From: Microbulbifer agarilyticus S89
Lineage (GTDB): Bacteria > Pseudomonadota > Gammaproteobacteria > Pseudomonadales > Cellvibrionaceae
Direction of reading: 5' to 3'
Assembly: GCF_000220505.1 (NCBI RefSeq)
Contig: NZ_AFPJ01000029.1
Location: 1-62,823, forward strand
DNA: 62,823 nucleotides
Shown here: one piece after another, positions 45,774-56,658 of the stretch
How positions within the stretch are numbered: the stretch's first letter is position 1
How the letters are laid out: each line of letters opens with the position of its first letter
The notes under the pieces: model-generated
Seen by the model: only the letters and a program-made list of their open reading frames with translations
Database searches by the model: none
Told to the model about the DNA's origin: nothing
Made by a program: the position numbers and the translations under genes

Positions 45774-46466
45774 ATGAGCAGCCCGACCATTGCCATCGTC
45801 GAAGACGAAATCGCCATCGCCGAAAATTACCGCGACGCCCTGCGCCGCAGCGGCTATCAGGTGAACCTCTACCACACCCGACCGGATGCACTGGCCGCTT
45901 TTCAGCAGAGACTGCCGGACTTGGCGGTGATCGATGTCGGGCTGGGGGCTGAAATCGAGGGCGGCTTCGAACTGTGTCGCGAGCTGCGCGCCATGGCGCC
46001 AACCCTGCCCATCCTGTTCCTCACCGCACGGGATTCCGAGCTGGATATCATCTCGGGCCTGCGCCTGGGCGCCGACGACTACCTGACCAAGGATATTTCT
46101 CTGCCGCATATGCAGGCGCGGATCAGCGCCCTACTGCGCCGGGTCAGTGCGATGCAGTCGAACACCGACGATGACGACACCATCACCCAGGGCGACCTGA
46201 CGCTGGATGTGTCCCGTATGCACTGCCACTGGCAGGGTGCGCCGGTGGACCTTACGGTGACCGAGTTCTGGATTGTGCACGCGCTGGCCAAGCGCCCCGG
46301 GCATGTCAAATCCCGCAGCCAGCTGATGGAGGCTGCACGGGTTGTACTGGATGACAACACCATCACTTCCCACGTAAAGCGTATCCGCCGCAAGTTCCAG
46401 GCGCTTGACGCCCAGTTCGATGCCATCGGCACCGCGTATGGCATGGGCTATCGCTGGCAGACCTGA
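45774..46466 (+). CDS. pdsR: OmpR-type response regulator, probable PdsR
   Basis: Two-component regulator partnered with the kinase immediately downstream. The receiver domain has acidic pair E10-D11, phospho-acceptor D54 (AVIDVGLG) and K106 (YLTKD). A winged-helix DNA-binding domain (about 135-228) ends in the typical GMGYRW. Length 230. The spacing to the kinase is 13 bases. Assignment to the dedicated sortase system rests on the three-gene context and on the unusual kinase. Taken alone it would be a generic OmpR regulator. Confidence 0.75.
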   Translation: MSSPTIAIVEDEIAIAENYRDALRRSGYQVNLYHTRPDALAAFQQRLPDLAVIDVGLGAEIEGGFELCRELRAMAPTLPILFLTARDSELDIISGLRLGADDYLTKDISLPHMQARISALLRRVSAMQSNTDDDDTITQGDLTLDVSRMHCHWQGAPVDLTVTEFWIVHALAKRPGHVKSRSQLMEAARVVLDDNTITSHVKRIRRKFQALDAQFDAIGTAYGMGYRWQT

Positions 46467-46479
46467 TGGAACCACCCGC

Positions 46480-48540
46480 ATGAATTTACGCCGCCAACTG
46501 GTCCTGCTGAGCCTGTGCACCCTCGCCCTGCCCTGGGCAGGCTGCCAGTATTTACGCCAGGTCGATCAGGCTTTGGGCCAGGGGCAAATGCAGACACTGG
46601 AGGCCACCGGTAACGCCATCGCTGCGCGTCTCGCCAGTGCACCGGAGCTGGTCGCGCCCGATCCCAGGCGCACCGGCCGGCCACCCGGGGCCCAACTGTA
46701 CCTGCACCCCCTGGAGTCTGCGCCGCAACTGGATGGCTACGGAGCCGAATGGCGCGGACGCGGCGTGCGCCCCAGAGTGCTGCCCGATTCCCGGGGCGAG
46801 CCTCTCGCCCAGGCCACCCTGGGCAAGTACGGCAGCCAGCTTTACCTGTTGCTGACCGCGAGTGATGCCAGCCCCAGCTACAAAGATCCGCGCATAGCGG
46901 GCATCTCCAACGGCGACACCGTAGAAATCCACACCGCCCACCAGCAATACACCTTACCGGTGGCAAGTCAGGGGCCGGTGCAAGCCATGTGGTACAACCC
47001 GCGCCGCGGCGAATACGAGCGCGAGCTGCGTATCCGCGGACGCTGGACCGCCTCGCCACAGGGCTACCAACTGGAACTGGCGATGCCCGTTGCGCTCAGC
47101 GGTGGCGAGCTTGCACTGCGCGTGCTCGACCGCCAACGCAGCGACGGCGGCCCCCCCGTGCGCCAGGCCAGCACCCTGCCCGCTGATGGTCGCCCCGGCA
47201 TGCTGGTGGAACCGCTGCCGGCCCTGCAGCGGGAGCTGGAGCACTTCGCCCGTCCCGAGCTGCAACTCACGGTGGTGGACCAGGAGGGCTTCGTACTGGC
47301 GCGCACCGGCCGCGACTGGCACCAGCAACGCGAGCCAGCCAGCACCAGTACCGAGCGCAGCTGGCTGCGAAGCTGGCTCAACCGCCAGGTGCTGGCCACC
47401 GGCGAGCTGCCAGTACTTCCGCAAGACGCCCTGCCCGAGTCCCTCACGCAAAATCGCGAGACCGCCAGCCAGTGGTTCAATTTGCCCACGACGTGGGCAA
47501 CCGGTGCTGCGGAAGAGCGCATCGCCGCGGTGAGCGTGCCGGTGATCACCCGGGCCGACAACATCATCGAGCGGCCGCTGCTTGGCCGCGTCATTACCGC
47601 GCAGTCCTCCAACGCACTGCAGTCACTTACCGAAACCGCTGCGCGCCGGCTCTGGCTGACCACCGCCGCCGCCGCAGGGCTGGTGCTGCTACTACTGCTG
47701 GGCTACGCCAGCTGGTTGTCCTGGCGCATTCGCAAGCTGCACCGGGCCGCGCAAACCGCGGTGGATAGCAGCGGCCGCCTGCGCGGCGAATTCCCCCGGC
47801 CTTACCTGAACGACGAGCTGGGAGCGTTGAATCGCGCCTTCGCCAGCCTGCTGGCGGAACTGGACCACTATCACCAATATTTGCGCAGCCTCGCCAGCAA
47901 GTTGTCCCACGAGCTGCGCACCCCCCTTGCCGTGGTGCGCTCATCGCTGGACAACCTGGCGGCGGGCGAGCTGGATACAGACAGCCGGCGCTATGCCGAG
48001 CGCGCAGCCGAAGGCGGAGCGCGCCTGTCGTCCATCCTCAACGCACTCTCTGCCGCCAACCAGCTGGAAGCCAGCATCAGCCAGGCGGAGCGCGAGGAAT
48101 TCGACCTGTGCGACCTGCTGCAGCTACTCACCCAAAGCTACGCCGACGCCCACCCCGAGCAACAGTTTGCGCTGGACAGCCCGGACGGTCCTCAAAACTA
48201 CTACGGGGCCCCAGAATTGCTCGCCCAGCTGCTGGACAAGCTTGTGGATAACGCCGCCAGCTTTGCCCCGGAGGGCAGTACAATCCAGCTTAAACTGGAG
48301 GCCGACGATGAAACCTACCGCGTCAGCGTCAGCAATACGGGGCCACTTTTGCCAGAGGGTTTTAAGCAGAAGCTGTTTGACTCACTGGTGTCGGTAAGGG
48401 ATGACGGCGGCAAGGCCGGCCATCTGGGACTGGGACTGCACATCGCGCGCCTGATCGCCGACTTCCACCACGGGGAGCTGCGGGCGGCCAATCGCGATGA
48501 TCACAGCGGGGTGGTATTTACCCTGTCGCTGCCCCGCTGA
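46480..48540 (+). CDS. pdsS: Large-sensor histidine kinase, probable PdsS
   Basis: A 686-residue membrane kinase with an unusually large extracytoplasmic region. First membrane segment about 5-25, periplasmic sensor about 26-390, second membrane segment about 390-415, HAMP-like linker, H-box [16 protein letters not shown]-box [14 protein letters not shown] and [12 protein letters not shown]. The sensor contains a carbohydrate-binding-like beta region ([13 protein letters not shown] onward). Size and arrangement fit the dedicated sortase system kinase. The ATG at 46480 was chosen because the membrane anchor begins there; an upstream frame start at 46405 would overlap pdsR by 62 bases. No sortase lies next to it. 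Confidence 0.78.
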   Translation: MNLRRQLVLLSLCTLALPWAGCQYLRQVDQALGQGQMQTLEATGNAIAARLASAPELVAPDPRRTGRPPGAQLYLHPLESAPQLDGYGAEWRGRGVRPRVLPDSRGEPLAQATLGKYGSQLYLLLTASDASPSYKDPRIAGISNGDTVEIHTAHQQYTLPVASQGPVQAMWYNPRRGEYERELRIRGRWTASPQGYQLELAMPVALSGGELALRVLDRQRSDGGPPVRQASTLPADGRPGMLVEPLPALQRELEHFARPELQLTVVDQEGFVLARTGRDWHQQREPASTSTERSWLRSWLNRQVLATGELPVLPQDALPESLTQNRETASQWFNLPTTWATGAAEERIAAVSVPVITRADNIIERPLLGRVITAQSSNALQSLTETAARRLWLTTAAAAGLVLLLLLGYASWLSWRIRKLHRAAQTAVDSSGRLRGEFPRPYLNDELGALNRAFASLLAELDHYHQYLRSLASKLSHELRTPLAVVRSSLDNLAAGELDTDSRRYAERAAEGGARLSSILNALSAANQLEASISQAEREEFDLCDLLQLLTQSYADAHPEQQFALDSPDGPQNYYGAPELLAQLLDKLVDNAASFAPEGSTIQLKLEADDETYRVSVSNTGPLLPEGFKQKLFDSLVSVRDDGGKAGHLGLGLHIARLIADFHHGELRAANRDDHSGVVFTLSLPR

Positions 48541-48700
48541 ACAGCGCCGCGCCCGCCATCCTGGCGAAGCTATCCCAAGCGGTCACAAACAAGCCGCCAA
48601 TGCGGTTGACAAACAACCAACGCTGGGGATAATGTCGCGTCCCAAACGGGCCCTCGGCCCGATTGTTCGAGATTTTACAGATTCCAGACAGGAGCAACCG

Positions 48701-48967
48701 GTGGCCAACTCACCCCAAGCGAAGAAACGCGCGCGCCAAAACGAAAAGCGCCGCAATCACAACGCCAGCCTGCGCTCCATGGTGCGCACCTACATCAAAA
48801 AGGTAGTTGCGGCCATTGATGCAGGTGACGCAGAAAAAGCCAAGACCGCTTACGCGGAAGCTGTGCCGGTTATCGACCGCATGGCAGACAAGGGCATCAT
48901 TCACAAGAATAAGGCAGCTCGCCATAAGAGCCGCCTGAATGCCCAGATCAAGAAGCTGGCTGCCTAA
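48701..48967 (+). CDS. rpsT: 30S ribosomal protein S20
   Basis: Primary 16S rRNA-binding protein of the small subunit. Lysine/arginine-rich helical protein of 88 residues, starting [20 protein letters not shown] after the initiator, the universal S20 signature. It starts with GTG (48701) preceded by AGGAG at 8 bases. E. coli S20 also uses a non-ATG start (UUG), important for its translational autoregulation, so the GTG here may matter in the same way. Divergently placed relative to proB, with a terminator between. Confidence 0.97.
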   Translation: MANSPQAKKRARQNEKRRNHNASLRSMVRTYIKKVVAAIDAGDAEKAKTAYAEAVPVIDRMADKGIIHKNKAARHKSRLNAQIKKLAA

Positions 48968-48986
48968 GCCACCGCTTCCTGAGCAC

Positions 48987-49014
48987 AAAAAACCCCGCTT
49001 ATGCGGGGTTTTTT
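48987..49014. terminator. Bidirectional terminator between rpsT and proB
   Basis: A 12-base-pair stem (48987-48998 with 49003-49014, TTAT loop) including A6/T6 ends on both strands. It serves both the rpsT and proB ends. Confidence 0.95.
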
Positions 49015-49016
49015 AT

Positions 49017-50150
49017 TTACAGCACAATGAGATTGTCGCGATGGATTAGCTCGTCATCGTCGCGATAGCCAAGCAGCTCAACAATACGCTCAGACGACTG
49101 GCCACACACCTTGGCGGCCTCGGCACTGTCGTAGTTGACCAGCCCGCGGGCAACCTCCACACCAGCGCTGCTCACACAGCTCACCAGTTCACCGCGGTGG
49201 AAGCGCCCCTCCACACCAACCACCCCCACCGGCAACAGGCTTTTGCCCTGGTTACACAGCGCGCGCTCGGCGCCAGCGTCCAGCACCAGTTTGCCGCGCA
49301 CCTGCAGCTGCCCCGCCAGCCAGCGCTTGCGCGCCGTCAACGGGTCCGCTTCCGGCAGTAACAAGGTACCCACGTCCTCGCCCGCAGCGACACGCTCGAT
49401 TACGCCATCGATACTGCCACCCACGATCACCGTGCGCGCCCCTGAACGCGCCGCCAGCTGTGCCGCGCGCACCTTGGTCGCCATGCCGCCACGCCCGAGG
49501 CCACTGCGGGAATCCCCCGCCATGGCCGCAAGGCGCGGATCGGTCGCGGCGGCTTCGCGCACCAGCTCCGCATTCGGGTTATCCCGGGGGTCTTCGGTAA
49601 ACAGGCCGTCCGCGTCGGTGAGAATTAGCAGGGCATCGGCTTCCACCAGGTTCGCCACCAGCGCACCCAGGGTATCGTTGTCGCCAAAGCGAATCTCGTC
49701 GGTCACGACCGTATCGTTTTCATTGATGATGGGCACGGCGCCCAGGGACAGCAGCGTCTTGATGGTGCTGCGCGCATTGAGGTAGCGCGTGCGATTGGAG
49801 AAGTCGTCATGGTCGAGCAGGATCTGCGCGGTGCGGCAGTCATACTGCCCGAACGCGTGCTCATAAACCTGCACCAGGTGGCTTTGGCCAATGGCGGCCG
49901 CCGCCTGCAACTGATGAATGGAGTCCGGGCGCTTGCGCCAGCCAAGCCGGTCCATGCCCGCAGCGACCGCGCCAGAGGAGACCAGCAGTACCTCGATGCC
50001 CTGCCGGCGCAAAGCGCTGATCTGGCCGGCCCAGTTCTGGATGGCCGCGCGATTAACCCCGCGGCCGTTATCGGTTAACAGAGCGCTGCCAATTTTTACG
50101 ACCCAGCGCTTGCTCGCCGCAAGCTGCCGGCGTGGCGAGATGGAATCCAT
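49017..50150 (-). CDS. proB: Glutamate 5-kinase
   Basis: First enzyme of proline synthesis from glutamate. The amino acid kinase domain (about 15-250) opens with [16 protein letters not shown] and includes [20 protein letters not shown]-terminal PUA domain (about 285-370) completes the 377-residue two-domain bacterial form. GAGGAAG lies just before the ATG. It follows obgE at 72 bases in the rplU-rpmA-obgE-proB order. Confidence 0.95.
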   Translation of the reverse strand: MDSISPRRQLAASKRWVVKIGSALLTDNGRGVNRAAIQNWAGQISALRRQGIEVLLVSSGAVAAGMDRLGWRKRPDSIHQLQAAAAIGQSHLVQVYEHAFGQYDCRTAQILLDHDDFSNRTRYLNARSTIKTLLSLGAVPIINENDTVVTDEIRFGDNDTLGALVANLVEADALLILTDADGLFTEDPRDNPNAELVREAAATDPRLAAMAGDSRSGLGRGGMATKVRAAQLAARSGARTVIVGGSIDGVIERVAAGEDVGTLLLPEADPLTARKRWLAGQLQVRGKLVLDAGAERALCNQGKSLLPVGVVGVEGRFHRGELVSCVSSAGVEVARGLVNYDSAEAAKVCGQSSERIVELLGYRDDDELIHRDNLIVL

Positions 50151-50222
50151 TTCTTCCTCATATGGGGTATGCCCCCGCAGAAAAACCCTTGTCCAGATTT
50201 TTACGCTGCGAGGACCGATAAA

Positions 50223-51455
<1,233 letters not shown>

Positions 51456-51482
51456 TCAGTGTAATTTGCGGTCCATCAATAC

Positions 51483-51510
51483 AAAAAAGCCCCGCGAGTG
51501 CGGGGCTTTT
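51483..51510 (-). terminator. Intrinsic terminator between rpmA and obgE
   Basis: Strong stem (51489-51495 with 51500-51506, GAGT loop) followed on the minus strand by TTTTTT (51483-51488). Located just past rpmA within the rplU-rpmA-obgE order, it should reduce read-through to obgE. Confidence 0.85.
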
Positions 51511-51530
51511 CGATCGGGCGTTGTGACCGC

Positions 51531-51788
51531 TTAGGCTGTTTCGATAGAAACAAACTTACGGTTGTTAGCGCCTTTCACCTCGAACTTCACTACGCCATCA
51601 GCGGTAGCGAACAGGGTGTGATCTTTGCCCATACCAACGTTTACGCCAGCGTGGAACTTGGTGCCGCGTTGACGAACGATGATGCTGCCTGCGGAAACCG
51701 CTTGGCCGCCAAAGCGCTTAACGCCCAGGCGTTTACTTTCGGAATCGCGACCGTTTCGCGTACTACCGCCAGCTTTCTTATGTGCCAT
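51531..51788 (-). CDS. rpmA: 50S ribosomal protein L27
   Basis: 85-residue basic protein near the peptidyl-transferase centre. It starts [20 protein letters not shown], the standard L27 start without the N-terminal cleavable extension seen in Firmicutes. GAGGAG precedes the ATG. Follows rplU by 31 bases. Confidence 0.98.
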   Translation of the reverse strand: MAHKKAGGSTRNGRDSESKRLGVKRFGGQAVSAGSIIVRQRGTKFHAGVNVGMGKDHTLFATADGVVKFEVKGANNRKFVSIETA

Positions 51789-51819
51789 GAGTAGTTACTC
51801 CTCTTCTATTACCCGGCGA

Positions 51820-52131
51820 TTAGCCTTTGATACCAGTGATTTTAACTTCGGTGTACCACTGACGGTGGCCCTGACGCTTCATGGAGTGCTTACGACGACG
51901 GAACTTGATGATCCGTACTTTTTCGCCGCGGCCGTGGCTCAGCACTTCTGCAGTCACCTTGGCACCTTCCACTACCGGCGCACCGATGTTGATGGTGTCA
52001 CCGTTCACTACCATCAGAACCTTGTCGAAATCGACAGATTCGCCAGTAGCGACTTCAATTTTTTCCAGGCGCAGTACTTCGCCTTCTTCTACACGGTGTT
52101 GTTTGCCACCGCTCTCGATAACAGCGTACAT
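51820..52131 (-). CDS. rplU: 50S ribosomal protein L21
   Basis: 103-residue ribosomal protein beginning [18 protein letters not shown], the same length as E. coli L21. I start it at ATG 52131, with GGAG 9 bases upstream, rather than an in-frame start at 52158. First gene of the rplU-rpmA transcript, preceded by a G+C-discriminator promoter. Confidence 0.98.
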   Translation of the reverse strand: MYAVIESGGKQHRVEEGEVLRLEKIEVATGESVDFDKVLMVVNGDTINIGAPVVEGAKVTAEVLSHGRGEKVRIIKFRRRKHSMKRQGHRQWYTEVKITGIKG

Positions 52132-52496
52132 ATCTCTATGCTCCAAAATGGACGACACGAAGCAGCGGTAAAGTCACAGAAAAATAAGTGACCGGGTAAC
52201 CAGCATTTTGGGAGCTTGCGCCGTTGATGTTAATAACTTCTTCCCCACCCATACTGCATCCACACTTTATGGACCCGGTTTGAGCGGGGCGCAGATTCTA
52301 ATCAATTCGCCCGCTGGATACAATAGTGCGTTTTTCGGACAGATCAGCCCTGACTCCCCACCAACCGGGGGCTTTGCTGGCTCTTTCTAGCCACGCGCCT
52401 TTCCCAGTGAAGCCAAAACCGCTAGTCTTGCCGCCGTGAGAGAGATAAGCGCGAAAAATCGCGCGCTGTAATAAGGACCCCTGTAAGGACCCCCGC
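52132..52496. other. Divergent regulatory region between rplU and ispB
   Basis: No gene is evident. It holds the rplU promoter, a small hairpin (GCGCG/CGCGC near 52449-52465), and a duplicated Shine-Dalgarno-like element TGTAAGGACCCC / TGTAATAAGGACCCC just before ispB. I saw no clear -10/-35 for ispB. Confidence 0.5.
52295..52323 (-). promoter_or_regulatory. Probable rplU-rpmA promoter
   Basis: A -35 TTGTAT (52318-52323), a 17-base spacer and a -10 TAGAAT (52295-52300) on the minus strand, with the G+C-rich discriminator CTGCGCCCC. The G+C-rich start region suits a growth-rate-regulated ribosomal protein operon. The leader to rplU would be about 155 bases. Confidence 0.55.
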
Positions 52497-53459
52497 ATGT
52501 TGCCCTTCCACCAGGTAGCCGCCGACGACTTCGCGGCCGTCAACCAGCAAATCATCGACCAACTGCATTCCGACGTCCCGCTGGTGGAGAATATCGGGCA
52601 CTACCTGGTCGAGGCCGGCGGCAAACGCCTACGCCCGCTACTGGTGCTCCTGTGCAGCCGCGCCGCGGGTTATCAGGGCAATGCCCACATCACCTTGGCG
52701 GCGATTATCGAATTTATCCACACCGCCACCCTGCTTCACGACGACGTTGTGGATACGTCCGATATGCGCCGCGGTCGCCTGACCGCCAACGCCCAGTGGG
52801 GCAACGCGCCGGCGGTGCTAGTCGGCGATTTCCTGTACTCCCGCGCCTTCCAGATGATGGTGGCACTGAAAGACATGGACATCATGTCGATTCTCTCGGA
52901 CACCACCAACACCATCGCCGAGGGCGAGGTGCAGCAGCTGGTGAACGCCGGTGACCCCGCGGTAAGCGAAGCGAACTACCTCAGCGTAATCCACAAGAAA
53001 ACTGGCGCCCTGTTCGAGGCTGCCTGCGAAACCGCTGCGGTGCTGGCCGGATGCAGTGCCGACGAGCGTGAATCCCTCAAGCTCTACGGCCGCCACCTGG
53101 GGTCGGCGTTCCAGCTGGTGGATGACGCGTTGGATTACCGCGGCAACCCTGAAGAACTGGGCAAAAATGTGGGGGACGACCTCGCCGAGGGCAAGCCGAC
53201 CCTGCCGCTGATCTACGCCATGGCAAACGGCACCGCAGAACAGGCGGCACTGGTGAAAGAGGCCATTGAACAGAAGAGCGCTGAAAAGCTGACCGAGATT
53301 GTCGCCGCCATCGAGAGCTGCGGCGCGCTCGACTACACCTTTGCCCGCGCCAACCGGGAAGTGGAACTTGCACTGGAAAAGCTGGAGTTCCTGCCCGATG
53401 GGGAGCACAAAACCGCGCTGCGCCAGCTCGCAGAGTTTTCCGTAGCGCGCACCAAATAA
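52497..53459 (+). CDS. ispB: Octaprenyl (long-chain polyprenyl) diphosphate synthase
   Basis: Builds the side chain of ubiquinone from FPP and IPP. The first aspartate-rich motif LLHDDVVDTSDMRRG (about 80-94) and the second QLVDDALDYRG (about 207-217) are both present. Length of 320 residues fits IspB. AAGGA lies 9 bases before the ATG, and a near-identical second copy lies 13 bases further upstream. Divergent from rplU as in Pseudomonas and E. coli. Product chain length cannot be read exactly. Confidence 0.95.
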   Translation: MLPFHQVAADDFAAVNQQIIDQLHSDVPLVENIGHYLVEAGGKRLRPLLVLLCSRAAGYQGNAHITLAAIIEFIHTATLLHDDVVDTSDMRRGRLTANAQWGNAPAVLVGDFLYSRAFQMMVALKDMDIMSILSDTTNTIAEGEVQQLVNAGDPAVSEANYLSVIHKKTGALFEAACETAAVLAGCSADERESLKLYGRHLGSAFQLVDDALDYRGNPEELGKNVGDDLAEGKPTLPLIYAMANGTAEQAALVKEAIEQKSAEKLTEIVAAIESCGALDYTFARANREVELALEKLEFLPDGEHKTALRQLAEFSVARTK

Positions 53460-53478
53460 CGCACAGCGAGCCCCAAAC

Positions 53479-53509
53479 AAAAAAGCCCCGGATTGTTCCG
53501 GGGCTTTTT
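53479..53509. terminator. Bidirectional terminator between ispB and pmm
   Basis: A 12-base-pair stem (53480-53491 with 53498-53509) with A/T ends and a 6-base ATTGTT loop. It serves convergent ispB and the phosphomannomutase gene. Confidence 0.93.
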
Positions 53510-53541
53510 GCTTTGGGGCAAGACCTCTAGGACAAAAGAGG

Positions 53542-54891
53542 TTAGCCGCGAATCAGCGCCAGCAACTCTTCAGTCTTGGCCTTCATCAACGCCGCATCGC
53601 CACGGGATTCGACGTTCAGTCGCACAACCGGCTCGGTATTGGACATGCGCAGGTTGAAGCGCCAGTCGTCAAAGGCAACACTCAAGCCGTCTACATGCTC
53701 CACGCTGTTGGCGTCCGCGGCATACTTCTCTTCCGCCGCCTGCAGCAGCGCTTTGGGGTCTTCGACCTTGGAGTTGATTTCGCCGCTGCAGGGGAAAGCA
53801 GCCATGCGCTCACCCACCAGCTGGGACAGAGACTTGCCGCTGCGGCTCACCAGCTCAGCCACCAGCAGCCACGGAATCATACCGCTGTCACAATAGGCAA
53901 AATCACGGAAATAGTGGTGGGCACTCATCTCGCCACCATAGATGGCGTCTTCCTTGCGCATGCGCTCCTTGATGAAGGCGTGGCCGGTTTTGCTCTCTAC
54001 CGGCGTACCGCCAGCAGCTTCCACGATGTCTTCCGTGTTCCAGGTCAGGCGCGGGTCATGTACGACCTTGGCTCCAGCCTGCTTGGCCAGGAACGCCTCG
54101 GCCAGCAATCCAACAACGTAGTAGCCCTCGATAAACTCGCCACTTTCATCAAAGAAAAAGCAGCGGTCAAAGTCGCCGTCCCAGGCAATACCGAAATCAG
54201 CACCACTTTCGCGCACCGCGGCGGCGGTGGAGGCGCGGTTTTCCGGCAGAATCGGGTTGGGAATACCGTTGGGGAAGTTGCCGTTGGGCTCGTGATGTAC
54301 GCGCACAAACTCAAATGGCAGGCTCGGGGCCAGCGCATCCACCACCGCACCGGCACCGCCATTACCCGCATTGACCACCAGCTTCAGCGGCTTCAGTGCA
54401 GCGGTGTCCACATAGCCAAGCAGGTGTTTTACAAAGTCATCGCGGTGGGCAAAGGTGTGCAGTTCACCACGCGTCTCGACCGCGGCAAAGTCGTTGTCCT
54501 CGGCCAGCTTCTTGATATCCAGAAGACCGGTATCGCCGCTGATCGGGCGCGAGCCCGCGCGCACAAACTTCATCCCGTTGTAGTCCATCGGGTTGTGGCT
54601 GGCGGTTACGCAGATGCCGCCATCAAAGTCCCCGTGAAACGTTGAGAAATAGATTTCCTCGGTACCGCACTCACCAATGTGGTAGACGTCTGCACCAGCG
54701 TCGCGCAGGCCGTTGGCCAGCGCATCGGTCAGCTCGCCGCTGGTCAGGCGAATATCATGGCCAACCACCACGCGGCGCGCATTCAGAAACTGGGCAAAAG
54801 CCCGGCCCACGCGATAAGCCACATCCGTATTCAGCTCATCCGGCACTCGGCCGCGCAGGTCATAGGCTTTAAAACAGGTTAATTCAGACAT
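53542..54891 (-). CDS. Phosphomannomutase / phosphoglucomutase
   Basis: Interconverts hexose 1- and 6-phosphates, feeding GDP-mannose and UDP-glucose synthesis. The active-site serine is in [11 protein letters not shown] (about residue 97). The metal loop is [10 protein letters not shown], and C-terminal sugar-phosphate binding includes [12 protein letters not shown]. Length 449 fits ManB/CpsG. I start it at ATG 54891, where [17 protein letters not shown] begins the family, rather than an in-frame start at 55014 inside galU. It follows galU by one base, so the two are coupled. Confidence 0.93.
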   Translation of the reverse strand: MSELTCFKAYDLRGRVPDELNTDVAYRVGRAFAQFLNARRVVVGHDIRLTSGELTDALANGLRDAGADVYHIGECGTEEIYFSTFHGDFDGGICVTASHNPMDYNGMKFVRAGSRPISGDTGLLDIKKLAEDNDFAAVETRGELHTFAHRDDFVKHLLGYVDTAALKPLKLVVNAGNGGAGAVVDALAPSLPFEFVRVHHEPNGNFPNGIPNPILPENRASTAAAVRESGADFGIAWDGDFDRCFFFDESGEFIEGYYVVGLLAEAFLAKQAGAKVVHDPRLTWNTEDIVEAAGGTPVESKTGHAFIKERMRKEDAIYGGEMSAHHYFRDFAYCDSGMIPWLLVAELVSRSGKSLSQLVGERMAAFPCSGEINSKVEDPKALLQAAEEKYAADANSVEHVDGLSVAFDDWRFNLRMSNTEPVVRLNVESRGDAALMKAKTEELLALIRG

Positions 54892-54892
54892 C

Positions 54893-55729
54893 TCAGCCAC
54901 TCTCTCCCGGCAAATAGACATTTTGGTAAACATGGTTGGTGGCTTCGATAAAGCCGTCGACAGAACCGCAGTCGAAGCGGCGCCCCTTGAATCGGTATGC
55001 AAGAACACAGCCACGTTTGGCTTGGGTCAACAGGGCATCGGTAATCTGGACCTCACCGTTCTTACCGGGAGGCGTTTCGCGAATCAGGTCGAAAATATCC
55101 GGGGTGAGGACGTAGCGGCCAATAATGGCCATATTGCTGGGGGCCTCTTCCGCCTTGGGCTTCTCCACCATGTCGGTAACCTGGTACAGGCCCGGTTTGA
55201 TTTCGTTGCCGGCAATGACCCCGAACTTGTGGATCTGCTCCTTGGGCACTTCCTCTACGGCGACGATGCTGCAGCGGAACTGTTTATACAGCTGCACCAT
55301 CTGGCCCAGCACACCCAGCTCGTCGTTCAGGCACAGGTCGTCTGCCAGCACCACACCGAAGGGCTCATCGCCAATCAGGCGCTGCCCCTGCAGGATCGCA
55401 TCCCCCAGGCCGCGCATTTCCCCCTGGCGGGTGTAGGAAAAACTCGCAGTGTCGATCACCTCACGCACGCTATCCAGGTAGCGCTCCTTGCCGGTGCCGG
55501 CAATCTGGTGTTCCAGCTCAAAATTGGTGTCGAAATGGTCCTCAATCGCACGCTTGCCGCGGCCGGTGACAAAACCGATCTCGGTCAGCCCCGCCTCAAT
55601 AGCCTCCTCCACGCCGTACTGCACCAGGGGCTTGTTGACCAGGGGCAACATCTCCTTGGGCATGGCTTTGGTGGCCGGCAGGAACCGCGTGCCGTAGCCC
55701 GCGACCGGGAAAAGACACTTTTTGAGCAT
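54893..55729 (-). CDS. galU: UTP--glucose-1-phosphate uridylyltransferase
   Basis: Makes UDP-glucose for surface polysaccharides. The nucleotidyltransferase start [20 protein letters not shown] carries the signature, with further GalU motifs (LADDL). Length 278. ATG 55729 was chosen for its GAGGGA ribosome site 7 bases upstream; an earlier in-frame start at 55795 lacks one. Operon with pmm downstream: one makes the substrate of the other. Confidence 0.95.
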   Translation of the reverse strand: MLKKCLFPVAGYGTRFLPATKAMPKEMLPLVNKPLVQYGVEEAIEAGLTEIGFVTGRGKRAIEDHFDTNFELEHQIAGTGKERYLDSVREVIDTASFSYTRQGEMRGLGDAILQGQRLIGDEPFGVVLADDLCLNDELGVLGQMVQLYKQFRCSIVAVEEVPKEQIHKFGVIAGNEIKPGLYQVTDMVEKPKAEEAPSNMAIIGRYVLTPDIFDLIRETPPGKNGEVQITDALLTQAKRGCVLAYRFKGRRFDCGSVDGFIEATNHVYQNVYLPGESG

Positions 55730-56058
55730 TGCACGTCCCTCATTATTAAATCGATTCCGTGTAACTTGTGCCGAAACGCTGACTTTCAAGAGCACCAGGG
55801 TAAAACCACGGACATCCGTTGATCCCGCAACTTATCACAAATGTGTGACACGCTTCAGGCACACATCGTCACAGCAACACAAGACTAGCGGTCTGCTCGG
55901 GCAATCTGGCAAGATGTCCGGAGTTTCGAGCCAAACACCGAGGGTCAAGGGCTAATTGGGACAGTTCCAGTCACAAAAAGCGTTATGACCGACTGGACAA
56001 GATATCCTTAGCGCTTAGAATGCCGGCTCGTGTAAGAAATACCCAGAATGGGGACCCA
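55730..56058. other. Divergent regulatory region between galU and fabA
   Basis: No gene is evident. It holds the fabA promoter and the inverted repeat TCACAAATGTGTGA (about 55837-55850). I looked for FadR- or FabR-like operators and saw none convincing. Confidence 0.5.
55994..56021 (+). promoter_or_regulatory. Probable fabA promoter
   Basis: -35 TGGACA (55994-55999), a 16-base spacer and -10 TAGAAT (56016-56021). Transcription would start near 56028, about 30 bases before the fabA ATG. Confidence 0.6.
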
Positions 56059-56583
56059 ATGAGTAATTTCGTTCAAAAAAGCAGCTACACCCGTGAGGAA
56101 CTTCTGGCCTGTGGCCGTGGTGAAATGTTCGGCCCGGGCAACGCACAGCTGCCGACTCCCAACATGCTGATGCTGGACCGCATCACCCACATCGCCAAAG
56201 ACGGCGGTGAATTCGGCAAGGGAGAATTGATCGCCGAATTGGATATCACTCCAGACCTGTGGTTTTTTGACTGCCACTTCCCCGGCGACCCGGTAATGCC
56301 AGGTTGTCTTGGGCTCGACGCCATGTGGCAGCTGCTGGGCTACTTCCTGGCCTGGAAAGGCAACCCCGGTCGCGGTCGCGCACTGGGTTGTGGCGAAGTA
56401 AAATTCACCGGCCAGATCCTGCCGACCAACAAAAAGGTCACATACCACATCCAGATGAGCCGCCTGGTAGAGCGCAAACTGGTCATGGGTATCGGCAATG
56501 GCTCCGTGTCCGTTGACGGCCGTGAGATCTATACCGCGAAAGACCTGCGCGTGGGCCTGTTTACCCGCACCGACGATTTTTAA
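56059..56583 (+). CDS. fabA: 3-hydroxydecanoyl-[ACP] dehydratase/isomerase
   Basis: Dehydrates 3-hydroxydecanoyl-ACP and isomerises it to cis-3-decenoyl-ACP, the entry to unsaturated fatty acids. Active-site H73 ([10 protein letters not shown]) and D87 (CLGLDAMWQ) correspond to E. coli H70 and D84. Length of 174 residues matches the family (172). ATG 56059 was chosen over the in-frame ATG at 56020 because GGGG lies upstream and [15 protein letters not shown] is the family start. Seventy-five bases before fabB, likely one transcript. Confidence 0.97.
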   Translation: MSNFVQKSSYTREELLACGRGEMFGPGNAQLPTPNMLMLDRITHIAKDGGEFGKGELIAELDITPDLWFFDCHFPGDPVMPGCLGLDAMWQLLGYFLAWKGNPGRGRALGCGEVKFTGQILPTNKKVTYHIQMSRLVERKLVMGIGNGSVSVDGREIYTAKDLRVGLFTRTDDF

Positions 56584-56658
56584 TGCGGCAGACAGTCGCA
56601 CTGCGACTGTCACATAAAAAAATAACAATTCACTCTACAAGTTTTACTGGAGATCACT

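Noticed and set aside
44232-48700. A sortase or LPXTG-type target near the pds-like genes
   Set aside because: No frame shows a TLxTC motif or an LPXTG-plus-helix C-terminus. All frames are accounted for by murJ, the 46-residue protein, pdsO, pdsR, pdsS and rpsT.
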